Shown here: piece after piece, positions 34,182-43,840 of the stretch
Position numbering within the stretch: position 1 is the first letter of the stretch
How the letters are laid out: each line of letters starts with the position of its first letter
NCBI GenBank assembly: GCA_035517695.1
Contig: DATIYI010000204.1
Span: forward strand, 1 to 64,000
Origin: DATFVJ01 sp035517695
Lineage (GTDB): Bacteria > Actinomycetota > Actinomycetes > Streptosporangiales > Streptosporangiaceae
DNA length: 64,000 nt
Reading direction: 5' to 3'
Position numbers and translations under genes: made by a program
Notes under the pieces: model-generated
Database searches by the model: none
Told to the model about the DNA's origin: nothing
The model's input: the letters and a program-made list of their open reading frames with translations, nothing else

Positions 34182-36119
34182 TTACAGCCTCACCAGGAGC
34201 ATTGCGGCGACGAAGAGCGCGGCGCCGAGGAACATCGACAGTGCGTACGAGCGGACAAAGCCGGTCTGAATCCGGCGCACCCGCCCTGACGTGCCACCCA
34301 CGGCCGCGGCCAGCGTATTGACCAGGCCATCGACACCCCGGTTGTCGAAGTACACGGACAGCCGGGTGAGCCATTGGCCTGGCCGCATCAGGACCGACTC
34401 GTTGACGGCATCACCATAGAGATCCTTGCGCGCGGCGACGGTCGGGAAGTGGCCCGCCGGCGCCGTCCGCGGCACCTCACGGCGCCCGTACATGGCCCAC
34501 GCGATCAGGAACCCGACCACCAGCATGCCGAGCGCGGCAAACCCGTAGGGAGAGATGATCTTGTCAGGACGCGGCGGCGGCGGTACGACAGGGGCCAGGA
34601 AATCCGCCAGGCGGCTGTTCACGATCAGGAACCAGCCCTCGACGACCGAGCCGATAGCCAGCAAGATCATCGGCCAGGTCATCACCGGCGGCGACTCGTG
34701 CGGGTGCACGTCAGGATCCCATCGGGGCTTGCCGGCGAAGGTCATGAACATCACCCGGGTCATGTAGAAGGCGGTGATGCCCGCGCCGAGCAAGGCCGCC
34801 CCGCCCAGGAGGAGTCCCGACGTGCCGCCCTTGTCGAAGGCGGCCTCGATGACCGCGTCCTTGGTGAAGAACCCGGAGAACGGCGGCATGCCGATGATCG
34901 CGAGGTAGCCGATGCCGAAGGTGGCGAGGGTAATCGGCATCAGCCGCGCGAGCGCCCCGTAGCGGCGCATGTTTACCTCGTCGTTCATGCCGTGCATTAC
35001 CGAACCCGCGCCGAGGAACAAGCAGGCCTTGAAGAACCCGTGGGCGAGCAGCAGCGCGATCGCGTAGGCATATCCGGGAGGGCCAAGCCCGGCGCCGAGG
35101 AACATGTAGCCGATCTGGCTCATGGTGGAGCCGGCCAGCGCCTTCTTGATGTCGTCCTTAGCGCATCCGATGATCGCGCCAAAGAGCAGCGTGACCGCCC
35201 CGACCACGGTAACCGCGAGCCGGGCGTCGGCAGAAAGCGCGTAGATCGGGTTCGAGCGGACGATCAGGTACACGCCCGCGGTCACCATCGTCGCCGCGTG
35301 GATCAGGGCCGACACAGGTGTCGGGCCTTCCATCGCATCGAGCAGCCACGACTGCAGCGGAAGCTGGGCGGACTTGCCGCAAGCGCCGAGCAGCAACAGC
35401 AGCCCGAGCGCGGTGGTGACACCCTGGCCGGCCCCGCCGACGCTGCCGAAGACGCCGCTGAATGAGACCGTGCCGAACGTGGCGAACATCAGCAGGATCG
35501 CGAGCGTCAGGCCGGCGTCACCCACCCGGTTGACCACGAACGCCTTCTTCGCCGCCGTTGCCGCGGTCGGCTTGAACTGCCAGAACCCGATGAGCAGGTA
35601 GGAGGCGAGGCCAACGCCCTCCCAGCCGACGTAGAGCGCCAGATAGTTGTCGGCGAGCACGAGCAGCAGCATCGCCGCGATGAAAACGTTCATGTACGCG
35701 AAGAAGCGCCGCCGGTCCGGGTCGCCCGCCATGTAACCGATCGAGTAGATGAGGATCAGCGATCCTACCCCGGTGATCAGCAGCACGAAGCACATCGACA
35801 GCGGGTCGAGCAGCAGGCCGAGGTTGACGTGGAACCTGCCCACGGAGATCCAGGTGTACAGGTTCAGGTCCCTGCTGCGCCGCGACGCCGGGTAGCCGAG
35901 CTGCGCGACGAAGGCGAACACCCCGTAGCAGAACGCCGCGAGCACCGTGACGCAGCCGAAAAGGTGCCCCCAGCGATCGGCGCGCCGCCCGGCCAGCAGC
36001 AGCACGGCCGCACCCGCCACCGGGAACGCGAGCAGCAGCCAGGCCAGCGACTGGATGCCGTGCGCGGGCAGCGTCGCCGTCGGCGCAGCGGCGGACGCCG
36101 CGGCAAGTGAGCCTGTCAC
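34182..36119 (-). CDS. nuoL: NADH-quinone oxidoreductase subunit L
   Basis: A 645-residue membrane subunit and the largest antiporter-like pump. GWEGVGLASYLLIGFW carries the conserved Glu, GKSAQLPLQSWLLDAMEGPT the Lys/Asp region, and HAATMVTAGVYL and DDIKKALAGSTMSQIGYMF follow. The C-terminal part ends with a membrane helix (SMFLGAALFVAAMLLVRL), as expected for the lateral-helix anchor. An Ala-rich N-terminal extension of about 25 residues is specific to this protein. It starts 10 nt after nuoK. Confidence 0.96.
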   Translation of the reverse strand: MTGSLAAASAAAPTATLPAHGIQSLAWLLLAFPVAGAAVLLLAGRRADRWGHLFGCVTVLAAFCYGVFAFVAQLGYPASRRSRDLNLYTWISVGRFHVNLGLLLDPLSMCFVLLITGVGSLILIYSIGYMAGDPDRRRFFAYMNVFIAAMLLLVLADNYLALYVGWEGVGLASYLLIGFWQFKPTAATAAKKAFVVNRVGDAGLTLAILLMFATFGTVSFSGVFGSVGGAGQGVTTALGLLLLLGACGKSAQLPLQSWLLDAMEGPTPVSALIHAATMVTAGVYLIVRSNPIYALSADARLAVTVVGAVTLLFGAIIGCAKDDIKKALAGSTMSQIGYMFLGAGLGPPGYAYAIALLLAHGFFKACLFLGAGSVMHGMNDEVNMRRYGALARLMPITLATFGIGYLAIIGMPPFSGFFTKDAVIEAAFDKGGTSGLLLGGAALLGAGITAFYMTRVMFMTFAGKPRWDPDVHPHESPPVMTWPMILLAIGSVVEGWFLIVNSRLADFLAPVVPPPPRPDKIISPYGFAALGMLVVGFLIAWAMYGRREVPRTAPAGHFPTVAARKDLYGDAVNESVLMRPGQWLTRLSVYFDNRGVDGLVNTLAAAVGGTSGRVRRIQTGFVRSYALSMFLGAALFVAAMLLVRL

Positions 36120-36128
36120 TGCCTCTCC

Positions 36129-36428
36129 TCAGTACTTGAGCAGGTTGGCGTCGTCCACCGACGCGGACCTGCGGGTCCGGAACATTGCCATCAGGATCGC
36201 CAGCCCCACCACGACCTCTGCCGCTGCCACCACCATCACGAAGAAGGCAATGACCTGGCCGTCCAGGTTGTGATGCATCCGCGCGAACGCGACAAACGCG
36301 AGATTCGCCGCGTTGAGCATGAGCTCCACGCACATGAAGATGACAATCGCGTTGCGGCGGATTAGCACGCCGACGCCGCCGATGACGAACAGGATCGCAG
36401 AAAGCGCGATGTAGTGTGCCGGGCTCAT
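36129..36428 (-). CDS. nuoK: NADH-quinone oxidoreductase subunit K
   Basis: A 99-residue subunit with three membrane helices. The two conserved membrane glutamates are in FMCVELMLNAANLAFVAFA and VVAAAEVVVGLAI. It overlaps nuoJ by 4 bp (ATGA). Length and pattern are normal for the family. Confidence 0.96.
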   Translation of the reverse strand: MSPAHYIALSAILFVIGGVGVLIRRNAIVIFMCVELMLNAANLAFVAFARMHHNLDGQVIAFFVMVVAAAEVVVGLAILMAMFRTRRSASVDDANLLKY

Positions 36429-37348
36429 GGCGTCTCCACCCCGCCGTCCTCGCCGTCCTCGCCGTCCTCGCCGTCCGGCGGCGGGTTAGCCCGATCGTGG
36501 TGGCCAGGGTCTGCCTGTGCCGCAACGGGTGCCGTAGGCAGTGCCGCGGGGGCTGTCGCAGGGCGCGCCCCTGCGGGGCGCCCGGCAGGGAGCATCGGAC
36601 CCTCCGCCGGGCCGCCGGTGCGGCGGCCCGTGACCACCGGGCTCACCGACAGTTCCGACACCCGGCCATCGGGCAGCAGGGCTGGCCTGTCCACGGCGTT
36701 ATGGCGCGCATAGGTGCCAGGACCTGGTAGCGGTGTCGGGTGAGCGCCGGCCAGCCTGCGCTTGGCGAGCTCTCGCTGAGTCGGCTTGGGCGTCGTGCGC
36801 TCCCGGTGGGCGAGCACCATGGCGCCAAGCGCCGCTGTGATCAGCAGGGCGCTCGTTACTTCGAATGCGTACACGTACTTGGTGAAGATCAAGCGAGCGA
36901 TGGATGTGAGGTTCGCTGATCCGTAAGCGGCACCGACCCGGGTGACGCCGCCGAGGGCGGCATGGCCGACGGTCGCGAGCAGCAGGATGACCAGGGCGAT
37001 CCCCGCGAACCCGGCCGCCAGCCGCTGCCCCTTGATCGTCTCCACCAGCGAATCGGAGGCACTCACGCCGACCAGCATCATTACGAACAGGAAAAGCATC
37101 AGCACCGCGCCGGTGTAGACGATTACCTGGACGAAGGCGAGGAATGGCGCGCCCTGCGTCGCGTAAAGCACGGCGAGCGAAAGCATCACCACCGCGAGCA
37201 GCATCGCGCAATGCACGGCCTTGCGGGCCACGATCATCCCCAGTGCGGCGAGCACGGACAGCACCGCGAGCAGCCAGAACGTCACCTCCTCACCGTTGCT
37301 CGATGCCGTGGACTGTGCCACGACGAGGTGCAACTGCATGCCGCTCAC
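36425..37348 (-). CDS. nuoJ: NADH-quinone oxidoreductase subunit J
   Basis: A 307-residue membrane subunit. The first 165 residues hold five helices with the family pattern (AVLSVLAALGMIVARKAVHC, YTGAVLMLFLFVMMLVGV). The C-terminal 130 residues are a soluble, Pro/Ala-rich tail ending in GEDGEDGEDGG, longer than in enterobacterial NuoJ (184 residues). GTG at 37348 overlaps the nuoI stop by 4 bp and has GAGGG upstream. Confidence 0.93.
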   Translation of the reverse strand: MSGMQLHLVVAQSTASSNGEEVTFWLLAVLSVLAALGMIVARKAVHCAMLLAVVMLSLAVLYATQGAPFLAFVQVIVYTGAVLMLFLFVMMLVGVSASDSLVETIKGQRLAAGFAGIALVILLLATVGHAALGGVTRVGAAYGSANLTSIARLIFTKYVYAFEVTSALLITAALGAMVLAHRERTTPKPTQRELAKRRLAGAHPTPLPGPGTYARHNAVDRPALLPDGRVSELSVSPVVTGRRTGGPAEGPMLPAGRPAGARPATAPAALPTAPVAAQADPGHHDRANPPPDGEDGEDGEDGGVETP

Positions 37349-37899
37349 GCCGGGCCCTCAGGTGGCGGGTTGCTGGGGGCGTGCCCGGTGACGCCGGCCC
37401 GGCCGAGATCGTAGTAGTCCTTCTCATCCGAGCCTAGGCGCATCGGGTGCGGAGGTGCCTCCATCCCCTGCTCGAGCGGGGCGACCAACTGTTCCTTGGT
37501 CCAGATGAGGCTCTCCCTGTTGTCATCGGCGAGTTCGTACTCGCCGGTCATGGTGAGCGCACGGGTGGGGCATGCTTCTACGCACAGCCCGCACAGTATG
37601 CACCGCAGGTAGTTGATCTGGTAGACGCGACCGTACCGCTCGCCGGGCGAGTAGCGCTCGTCCTGGCTGTTGTCACCGCCCTCGACGTAGATGGCGTCGG
37701 CCGGGCAGGCCCACGCGCACAGCTCACATCCGATGCACTTCTCCAGCCCGTCCGGCCATCGATTGAGCTGGTGCCGTCCGTGGAAGCGCGGCGCGGCAGG
37801 GTGCCTTGCCTCCGGGTACTGGACGGTGTCGACCTTCTTGAACATCTCGTGGAAGGTGACACCGAATCCCTTGACCGGATTCAGGAGGAAATCAAGCAC
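37345..37899 (-). CDS. nuoI: NADH-quinone oxidoreductase subunit I
   Basis: A 184-residue subunit with two [4Fe-4S] motifs, CIGCELCAWACP and CILCGLCVEACP, holding clusters N6a and N6b. The first 40 residues form the amphipathic anchor (LLNPVKGFGVTFHEMFKK). It overlaps nuoH by 8 bp and nuoJ by 4 bp. It differs in length and sequence from the NuoI-like protein at 20890-21354. Confidence 0.96.
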   Translation of the reverse strand: MLDFLLNPVKGFGVTFHEMFKKVDTVQYPEARHPAAPRFHGRHQLNRWPDGLEKCIGCELCAWACPADAIYVEGGDNSQDERYSPGERYGRVYQINYLRCILCGLCVEACPTRALTMTGEYELADDNRESLIWTKEQLVAPLEQGMEAPPHPMRLGSDEKDYYDLGRAGVTGHAPSNPPPEGPA

Positions 37900-39373
37900 C
37901 GGTCACCTCCTTCGCTGCGCCGCTGGTCGCATCGCCACCGTGGGTGCCGCCGACCGGCCCGGCGGGCATGCCGCCTGGCAGGCCGGCGCCGGGAGACGGT
38001 GGCACGCCGACGCCGTGATAATGGGGAAGATCGAAGGGTGGAACAGGGAAACCGCCGGCCATCGGGTCTCTTTCCATGGCGGCCATATCCGCCGCCTGCC
38101 GCGCCTCGTCCGCCGACCGCCGTCGCTGTACGCCGGCGTCCCATGCCCACCACAGCGCGAAGAGCACCACGAAGACCAGCCCGGCGATGAAGTAGGGCAC
38201 CGGCCCGGTGCCGGCCCGGTGGATCGACCGCACCGAGGCGACCAGCAGGATCCAGGCGAGCCCGATGGGGATGAGAATCTTCCAGCCGAGCTTCATCAGC
38301 TGGTCATAGCGGACGCGAGGCAAGGTGCCACGAAGCCAGACGAACGCGAACAAGAGGATGAGCAACTTCACCAGGAACCACAGCATCGGCCACCATCCGC
38401 TATTGGCGCCGGGCCAGATCGTGATGGGCCATACCGCCCGCCACCCACCGAGGAACAGCGTTGTCGCGAGGGCGGCCACAGTGGTCATGTTGATGTACTC
38501 GGCAAGGTAGAACAGCGCGAACTTCAACGACGAGTACTCCGTATGGAAGCCGCCGACGATCTCGCCCTCGCCCTCCGGCAGGTCGAAGGGAAGCCTGTTG
38601 GTTTCGCCCACCATGGTCACGAGGTAGATGAGGAAAGAGGGCAGCAAAAGCACGGCGTACCAGGACGGCGCGTGCAGCGTGATCCCAGCCAGCTGGAATG
38701 AGTTCCCATGCGCCTGCGCGGCAACGATCTGCGAGGTGGAAAGTGATCCGGCGTAGAGGAAAACGGCTACCCAGGACAGGGCCATCGCGATCTCGTAGCT
38801 GATCACCTGGGCTGATGACCGCAGGCCGCCGAGCAGCGGATAGGAGGATCCGGACGCCCAGCCACCAAGAACGATGCCGTACACGCCGATCGAGCTCATG
38901 GCAAGCACAAGCAGCACCGCGACGGGAAGGTCGGTCAATTGCAGCGGCGTCAGCGTGCCGAAGATCGAGACTATCGGGCCGAACGGGATGATCGCGAAGC
39001 TGATGAACGCGGGCGTCATCGCGATGAGCGGCGCCAGGATGAACACCATCTTGTGCACACCGAGCGGGACGATGTCCTCCTTCAGCCCCAGCTTGATCCC
39101 GTCAGCGACCGACTGGAGGAGCCCGAAGGGCCCCGCACGGTTAGGCCCCAGACGATTTTGCATGCGGCCAATCACGCGGCGCTCGGCCCAGATGAGGAAG
39201 AGCGTCATGACGAGGAGAAAGACAAAGATGAAGACGGCCTTGAGGATGATCAGCCACCAAGGGTCGTGACCGAAGCTCGCCAGGGTCGGATCTTGGGATC
39301 CCGTGCCCGCGGCCGCCGCGTTGGTTACCAGGTGCAAGATGGGCGCCTGCGGCGCTACGGCCAGGAAGTTCAT
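37892..39373 (-). CDS. nuoH: NADH-quinone oxidoreductase subunit H
   Basis: A 493-residue membrane subunit that forms the quinone chamber. Signatures are WAERRVIGRMQNRLGPNRAG, DGIKLGLKEDIVP and LPFDLPEGEGEIVGGFHTEY, with the charged residues that link quinone chemistry to pumping. The C-terminal 100 residues are a soluble extension rich in Gly/Pro, common in actinobacterial NuoH (E. coli NuoH is 325 residues). It overlaps nuoG by 4 bp. Confidence 0.96.
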   Translation of the reverse strand: MNFLAVAPQAPILHLVTNAAAAGTGSQDPTLASFGHDPWWLIILKAVFIFVFLLVMTLFLIWAERRVIGRMQNRLGPNRAGPFGLLQSVADGIKLGLKEDIVPLGVHKMVFILAPLIAMTPAFISFAIIPFGPIVSIFGTLTPLQLTDLPVAVLLVLAMSSIGVYGIVLGGWASGSSYPLLGGLRSSAQVISYEIAMALSWVAVFLYAGSLSTSQIVAAQAHGNSFQLAGITLHAPSWYAVLLLPSFLIYLVTMVGETNRLPFDLPEGEGEIVGGFHTEYSSLKFALFYLAEYINMTTVAALATTLFLGGWRAVWPITIWPGANSGWWPMLWFLVKLLILLFAFVWLRGTLPRVRYDQLMKLGWKILIPIGLAWILLVASVRSIHRAGTGPVPYFIAGLVFVVLFALWWAWDAGVQRRRSADEARQAADMAAMERDPMAGGFPVPPFDLPHYHGVGVPPSPGAGLPGGMPAGPVGGTHGGDATSGAAKEVTGA

Positions 39374-41865
39374 TGGCCTCTCCCGACGGTCACCAGGGCG
39401 CCAGCGTCGGCGCCAAGCTCGAGGCGCACCGCGCAGCCGGCCGAATTGGTGGGCAGCCAGACCACCCGGTCCGGCATCACGGTCACCTCGGCGGGCACCG
39501 TGACGGCACCGCGATCGGTGGCCACGGTGATCTTGTCACCGTCAGCCACTCCGATCTCCGCCGCGGTCGCCGCCGACAGCCGGGCGGACACCGGGCGGGC
39601 GGTCCCGGCAAGGAACGGCTCGCCGTCCTGCAGCCGCCCCGCGTCGAGGAGCTGATGCCAGCTGGCGAGAATGGCCTCACCTGACTGGGGTTCACGACGG
39701 ACAGCGGCGGGCAGGCTCGGCGGGAGCGACCGCGGACCCTTCCATTGGCCGAGCTCCGCTAGTTCACGCCGCGCGGCCGCCGCGTCGGGCAGCCCGAGAT
39801 GCACGTCCATCTCATCGGCAATGACGTTGAGGACCTGCAGGTCGGACTGCACGTCGGGCACATCGAATACCTGGCCGAACGCGCCGCCCCTGCCTTCCCA
39901 GTTCACGAACGTGCCAGGCTTTTCGGTCATGGCCGCCACGGGGAAGACGACGTCCGCGCGGTCAGTGACCGCGCTGGCACGCAACTCCATGCTGACGACG
40001 AAGGGCGCGGCCTCGATCGCGTCGAGCGAAGCGCGCGGATCGGGCAGGTCATGAGGGTCGACGCCGGCGATCACCAAAGCACCGAGTTCGCCATCGGCGG
40101 CGGCGCCAAGGATCTCGCTCGTGTCGCGCCCTGGCGTGTCAGGCAGTGCCGCCACTGCCCAGGCCCGCGCCACCTCGGCACGTGCCTGCGGATCGCTGAC
40201 CGGGCGGCCGACCGGTAGCAGGCCTGGCAAGGCTCCTGCCTCGACCGCTCCGCGCTCGCCGGCCCGCCGCGGGATCCAGGCGAGGCGCGCGCCGGTCGCC
40301 CGTGCGAGCCTGGCGGCGGCGGACAGCGCACCTGGGACCGTCGCGAGCCGCTCTCCCACCACGATGATTGCCCTGCCGCCCCCGCTACGGGTGCCTGCCG
40401 CAGCGTCCTTTCCCTGCGCGCCGTCCCGCGCGCTGGAACGACCGTTGAGCAGCGCCGCCGCGACCCGCCCCGTCTCGTCCAGGCCAGATCCGGTGATCAG
40501 GTTCCCGAGTATCTCGGCTTCGGCACCTGGCCGCGCCCGGATTAGCCTGCCCGACATCTTCCGCACGGCCGGGGTTTCGAACGGCGCGATCGTGAACGTG
40601 CGCAGGCCCTTCTTCCTGGCTGCCTTGCGCAACCTCAGGAAGATGATCGGGGACTCCTCCTCGGGTTCGAACCCGGCGAGCAAGACGACCGACGCCTTTT
40701 CCAGGTCGCGATAGCTGACCTCGATACCGTGGCCTGCCACCTCGGAGGCGATGAACTGGGCCTCCTCGGCTGAGTGCGGCCGGGCACGCATGTCGATGTC
40801 ATTGCCACCCAAGGCGACGCGGGCAAACTTCGCATAAGCGTAAGAATCTTCGAGGGTGAGCCGTCCGCCCACCAGGACAGCGGCCCGGCCACGGGCGCTT
40901 GCGAGCCCACTGGCCGCCACCGCGATAGCTTCCGCCCAGGAGGCTGGCACCAGAACGCCGTCATCATCTCGCACCAGCGGTCCTGCCAGCCGGTCCGGCT
41001 GCGTGGCATAGGTGAAGGCCCACCGGCCCTTGTCGCAGTTCCACTCCTCATTGACCTGCGGGTCGTTGCCAGCCAGCCGCCGCGTGACCTGGCCCCGCCT
41101 GTGGTCGCTGCGGATCCGGCAGCCGGACGCGCAGTGCTCACATACGCCTGGCGTCGACACGAGGTCGAATGGGCGCGCCCGGAACCGGTACGCGGCGCCA
41201 GTCAAGGCCCCGACGGGGCAGATCTGGACCGTGTTGCCTGAGAAATAGGACCGGAACGGGTGCCCGGGGGCGATGGCGATCTGCTGCTGCGGTCCGCGCT
41301 CGAATAGCTCGATGAACGGGTCTCCGGCGATCTGCTCGGAGAATCGGGTGCAGCGAGCGCAGGACACGCACCGCTCCCTGTCGAGCAGTACCTCGCTGGA
41401 TATGGCGACCGGCTTGGGGAATGTGCGCTTCGGGTCGGTGAAGCGGGTTTCCCCCTGCCCGTTGGCCATCGCCTGGTTCTGCAGCGGGCACTCACCACCC
41501 TTGTCACACATCGGGCAGTCCAGCGGGTGGTTGATGAGCAGGAACTCCATCACGCCCCGCTGCGCCTTCTCCGCTACCTGCGAGGTCAGCTGAGTCCGCA
41601 CCACCATGCCTTCCGTGCAAGTAGTGGTGCACGAGGTGAGCGGCTTGCGCTGGCCCTCCACCTCGACGAAGCACTGCCGGCAGGCGCCCACCGGGTCGAG
41701 CAGCGGGTGATCGCAGAACCTTGGCACCGGGATGCCGAGCAGTTCGGCGGCACGGATCACCAGCGTTCCCTTGGGCACGGCAATCTCGAAGCCGTCGATG
41801 GTCACGGTGACCGTGTCCGGTGGCCGCGGCGCCGGTGCGGGCGACTCGCTGGGCTGCAGCGTCAT
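39370..41865 (-). CDS. nuoG: NADH-quinone oxidoreductase subunit G
   Basis: An 831-residue subunit with a chain of iron-sulfur clusters. The N-terminal [2Fe-2S] ligands are in FCDHPLLDPVGACRQCFVEV; the His/Cys cluster in HPLDCPMCDKGGECPLQ; N4 in CVSCARCTRFSEQ with CPVGAL; and the extra N7 motif CEHCASGCRIRSD with a later Cys in NCDKGRW. The rest is the molybdopterin-oxidoreductase-like domain, catalytically empty in this family. It overlaps nuoF and nuoH by 4 bp each. Confidence 0.96.
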   Translation of the reverse strand: MTLQPSESPAPAPRPPDTVTVTIDGFEIAVPKGTLVIRAAELLGIPVPRFCDHPLLDPVGACRQCFVEVEGQRKPLTSCTTTCTEGMVVRTQLTSQVAEKAQRGVMEFLLINHPLDCPMCDKGGECPLQNQAMANGQGETRFTDPKRTFPKPVAISSEVLLDRERCVSCARCTRFSEQIAGDPFIELFERGPQQQIAIAPGHPFRSYFSGNTVQICPVGALTGAAYRFRARPFDLVSTPGVCEHCASGCRIRSDHRRGQVTRRLAGNDPQVNEEWNCDKGRWAFTYATQPDRLAGPLVRDDDGVLVPASWAEAIAVAASGLASARGRAAVLVGGRLTLEDSYAYAKFARVALGGNDIDMRARPHSAEEAQFIASEVAGHGIEVSYRDLEKASVVLLAGFEPEEESPIIFLRLRKAARKKGLRTFTIAPFETPAVRKMSGRLIRARPGAEAEILGNLITGSGLDETGRVAAALLNGRSSARDGAQGKDAAAGTRSGGGRAIIVVGERLATVPGALSAAARLARATGARLAWIPRRAGERGAVEAGALPGLLPVGRPVSDPQARAEVARAWAVAALPDTPGRDTSEILGAAADGELGALVIAGVDPHDLPDPRASLDAIEAAPFVVSMELRASAVTDRADVVFPVAAMTEKPGTFVNWEGRGGAFGQVFDVPDVQSDLQVLNVIADEMDVHLGLPDAAAARRELAELGQWKGPRSLPPSLPAAVRREPQSGEAILASWHQLLDAGRLQDGEPFLAGTARPVSARLSAATAAEIGVADGDKITVATDRGAVTVPAEVTVMPDRVVWLPTNSAGCAVRLELGADAGALVTVGRGQ

Positions 41866-43166
41866 TGATCGCTCCCCCCGCCGAACAGGGTGGCGGCGGC
41901 GGGGTCGAACGGGCAGCCGCCGCCCTTGAGGTGCTCGATGTACTCGTCGCGGAAATACTGGATGGACGAGGTAACCGGGGCGGCAGCACCATCACCGAGC
42001 GCGCAGAACGCCCGGCCCGTGATGTTGTCACAGATATCGAGGAGCTTCTCAAGCTCGTCCTCGGTACCCTCACCACGTTCGAGCCGGGCGAGCACCCGAA
42101 CCATCCAGTAGGTGCCCTCACGGCATGGCGTGCACTTGCCGCACGACTCGTGTTCGTAGAACTCGGTCCAGCGGAGCACAGCGCGCACCACGCAGGTCGT
42201 GTCGTCGAAGATCTGCAACGCCCTGGTGCCGAGCATCGAGCCGACCGTGCCGACCGACTCGAAGTCGAGCGGCACGTCCACGTGCTCGTCCGTGAGCAAC
42301 GGGGTCGATGAGCCACCTGGGGTCCAGAACTTGAGCTTGTGACCGGCCCGAACCCCACCCGCCAGGTCGAGCAGCTCGCGGAGGGTGATCCCGAGCGGCG
42401 CCTCGTACTGGCCCGGGATCGTTACGTGGCCAGACAGCGAGAAGATCCCAAATCCGGTGGACCTCTCCGTGCCGAGACCGGCGAACGAGTCGGCGCCGTT
42501 CAGCACGATCCACGGCACGCTCGCGATCGACTCGACGTTGTTGATCACAGTCGGGCGCGCGTACAACCCGGCAATCGCGGGGAACGGGGGCTTGAGCCGC
42601 GGCTGGCCACGGTAGCCCTCCAGAGAGTCGAGCAGCGCCGTCTCTTCACCGCAGATGTAGGCGCCGGCCCCGGCATGCAGGACGACCTCGAGGTCATAGC
42701 CCGAGCCAAGGATGTCGCGGCCGAGCAGACCTGCCTCGCGCGCCTCGCGGATCGCGTGCTGCAACCGCCGGATGACGTGCAGCACCTCGCCGCGCACGTA
42801 GATGAACGCGCGCTCGGCCCTGATCGCATACGCCGTGATCACGGCGCCCTCGATGAGCGAATGCGGGCTGGCGAGCAGCAGCGGGGTGTCCTTGCACGTG
42901 CCGGGCTCGGACTCGTCCGCGTTCACCACCAGATACCGCGGCCCGTCGTCACCCTGCGGGATGAAGCCCCATTTCAGGCCGGCCGGGAAGCCGGCGCCGC
43001 CGCGACCGCGGAGCCCGGAGTCCTTGATCATCTGAACGATGTCGCCTGGCGGCAGCTCCAGCGCCTGCCGCAAACCCTGGTAACCCCCGGTGCGCTGGTA
43101 TCCGGCCAGGGTGAAGATCTCCGGGTCGTCCCAGTGCGCGGTAAGTACGGGCGTGAGCTCGGTCAC
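41862..43166 (-). CDS. nuoF: NADH-quinone oxidoreductase subunit F
   Basis: A 434-residue NADH- and FMN-binding subunit. GLRGRGGAGFPAGLKW binds NADH/FMN, with the FMN segment AGAYICGEETALLDSLEG, and N3 is bound by CGKCTPCREGT plus a later Cys in GRAFCALGDGAA. It transfers hydride electrons from NADH to FMN and on to NuoE/NuoG. It overlaps nuoE by 4 bp and nuoG by 4 bp. Confidence 0.97.
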   Translation of the reverse strand: MTELTPVLTAHWDDPEIFTLAGYQRTGGYQGLRQALELPPGDIVQMIKDSGLRGRGGAGFPAGLKWGFIPQGDDGPRYLVVNADESEPGTCKDTPLLLASPHSLIEGAVITAYAIRAERAFIYVRGEVLHVIRRLQHAIREAREAGLLGRDILGSGYDLEVVLHAGAGAYICGEETALLDSLEGYRGQPRLKPPFPAIAGLYARPTVINNVESIASVPWIVLNGADSFAGLGTERSTGFGIFSLSGHVTIPGQYEAPLGITLRELLDLAGGVRAGHKLKFWTPGGSSTPLLTDEHVDVPLDFESVGTVGSMLGTRALQIFDDTTCVVRAVLRWTEFYEHESCGKCTPCREGTYWMVRVLARLERGEGTEDELEKLLDICDNITGRAFCALGDGAAAPVTSSIQYFRDEYIEHLKGGGCPFDPAAATLFGGGSDQ

Positions 43167-43840
43167 CGGTTCTCCTCCCGCGGCGCGGGCTCAGGCGCGG
43201 TCCAACCGTGCTCCTTGGCGATCTCTAGCCCGACGAGACTGGCGGGGCCCGCGGCGGGCCCGTCCGTCGCCTGGCCGTCCGGGTAGCCCGCGAGGATCCT
43301 GGACGCTTCCCGCCAGGTGCACAGGCGCCGCGGTCCGCGGGAGGGCCTGACCTCGTTGCCCTCGCGCAGGTCGTCAACGAGGCGGCGGGCGGAGCTTGGC
43401 GTCATGTTGTCGAAGAACTCCCAGTTGACCATCACGACAGGCGCGTAGTCGCATGCGGCGTTGCATTCCACATGTTCCAGAATGATCTTGCCATCTGCCG
43501 TGGTCTCGTCATTCCCGACGCCCAGGTGTGCTTGAAGCTCGGCGAAAATCTGATCGCCACCCATGATCGCGCACAGCGAGTTTGTGCACACACCCACGTG
43601 GTAGTCGCCGACCGGCCGGCGCTTGTACATCGTGTAGAAGGTCACCACCGCGGCAACTTCCGCGGCGGCCAGGCCGAGCTTGCCCGCGCAGTATTCGATG
43701 CCGGTTGCGGAGATGTATCCCTCTTCCGCCTGCAGCAGATAAAGCAGCGGCATGAGCGCCGAACGTGACTTCGGGTACCGGCCGATGATCTCGGCGGCCT
43801 CCAGGTCGAGCCGCGCCAGGGACTCGTCGGTGAGCGGCAT
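43163..43840 (-). CDS. nuoE: NADH-quinone oxidoreductase subunit E
   Basis: A 225-residue thioredoxin-like [2Fe-2S] subunit. The cluster ligands are the two cysteines in CTNSLC and the two in VECNAACDYAP. An Arg/Pro-rich C-terminal tail of about 60 residues extends beyond the E. coli length (166). The start base overlaps the nuoD stop (TAATG-type coupling). Confidence 0.95.
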   Translation of the reverse strand: MPLTDESLARLDLEAAEIIGRYPKSRSALMPLLYLLQAEEGYISATGIEYCAGKLGLAAAEVAAVVTFYTMYKRRPVGDYHVGVCTNSLCAIMGGDQIFAELQAHLGVGNDETTADGKIILEHVECNAACDYAPVVMVNWEFFDNMTPSSARRLVDDLREGNEVRPSRGPRRLCTWREASRILAGYPDGQATDGPAAGPASLVGLEIAKEHGWTAPEPAPREENR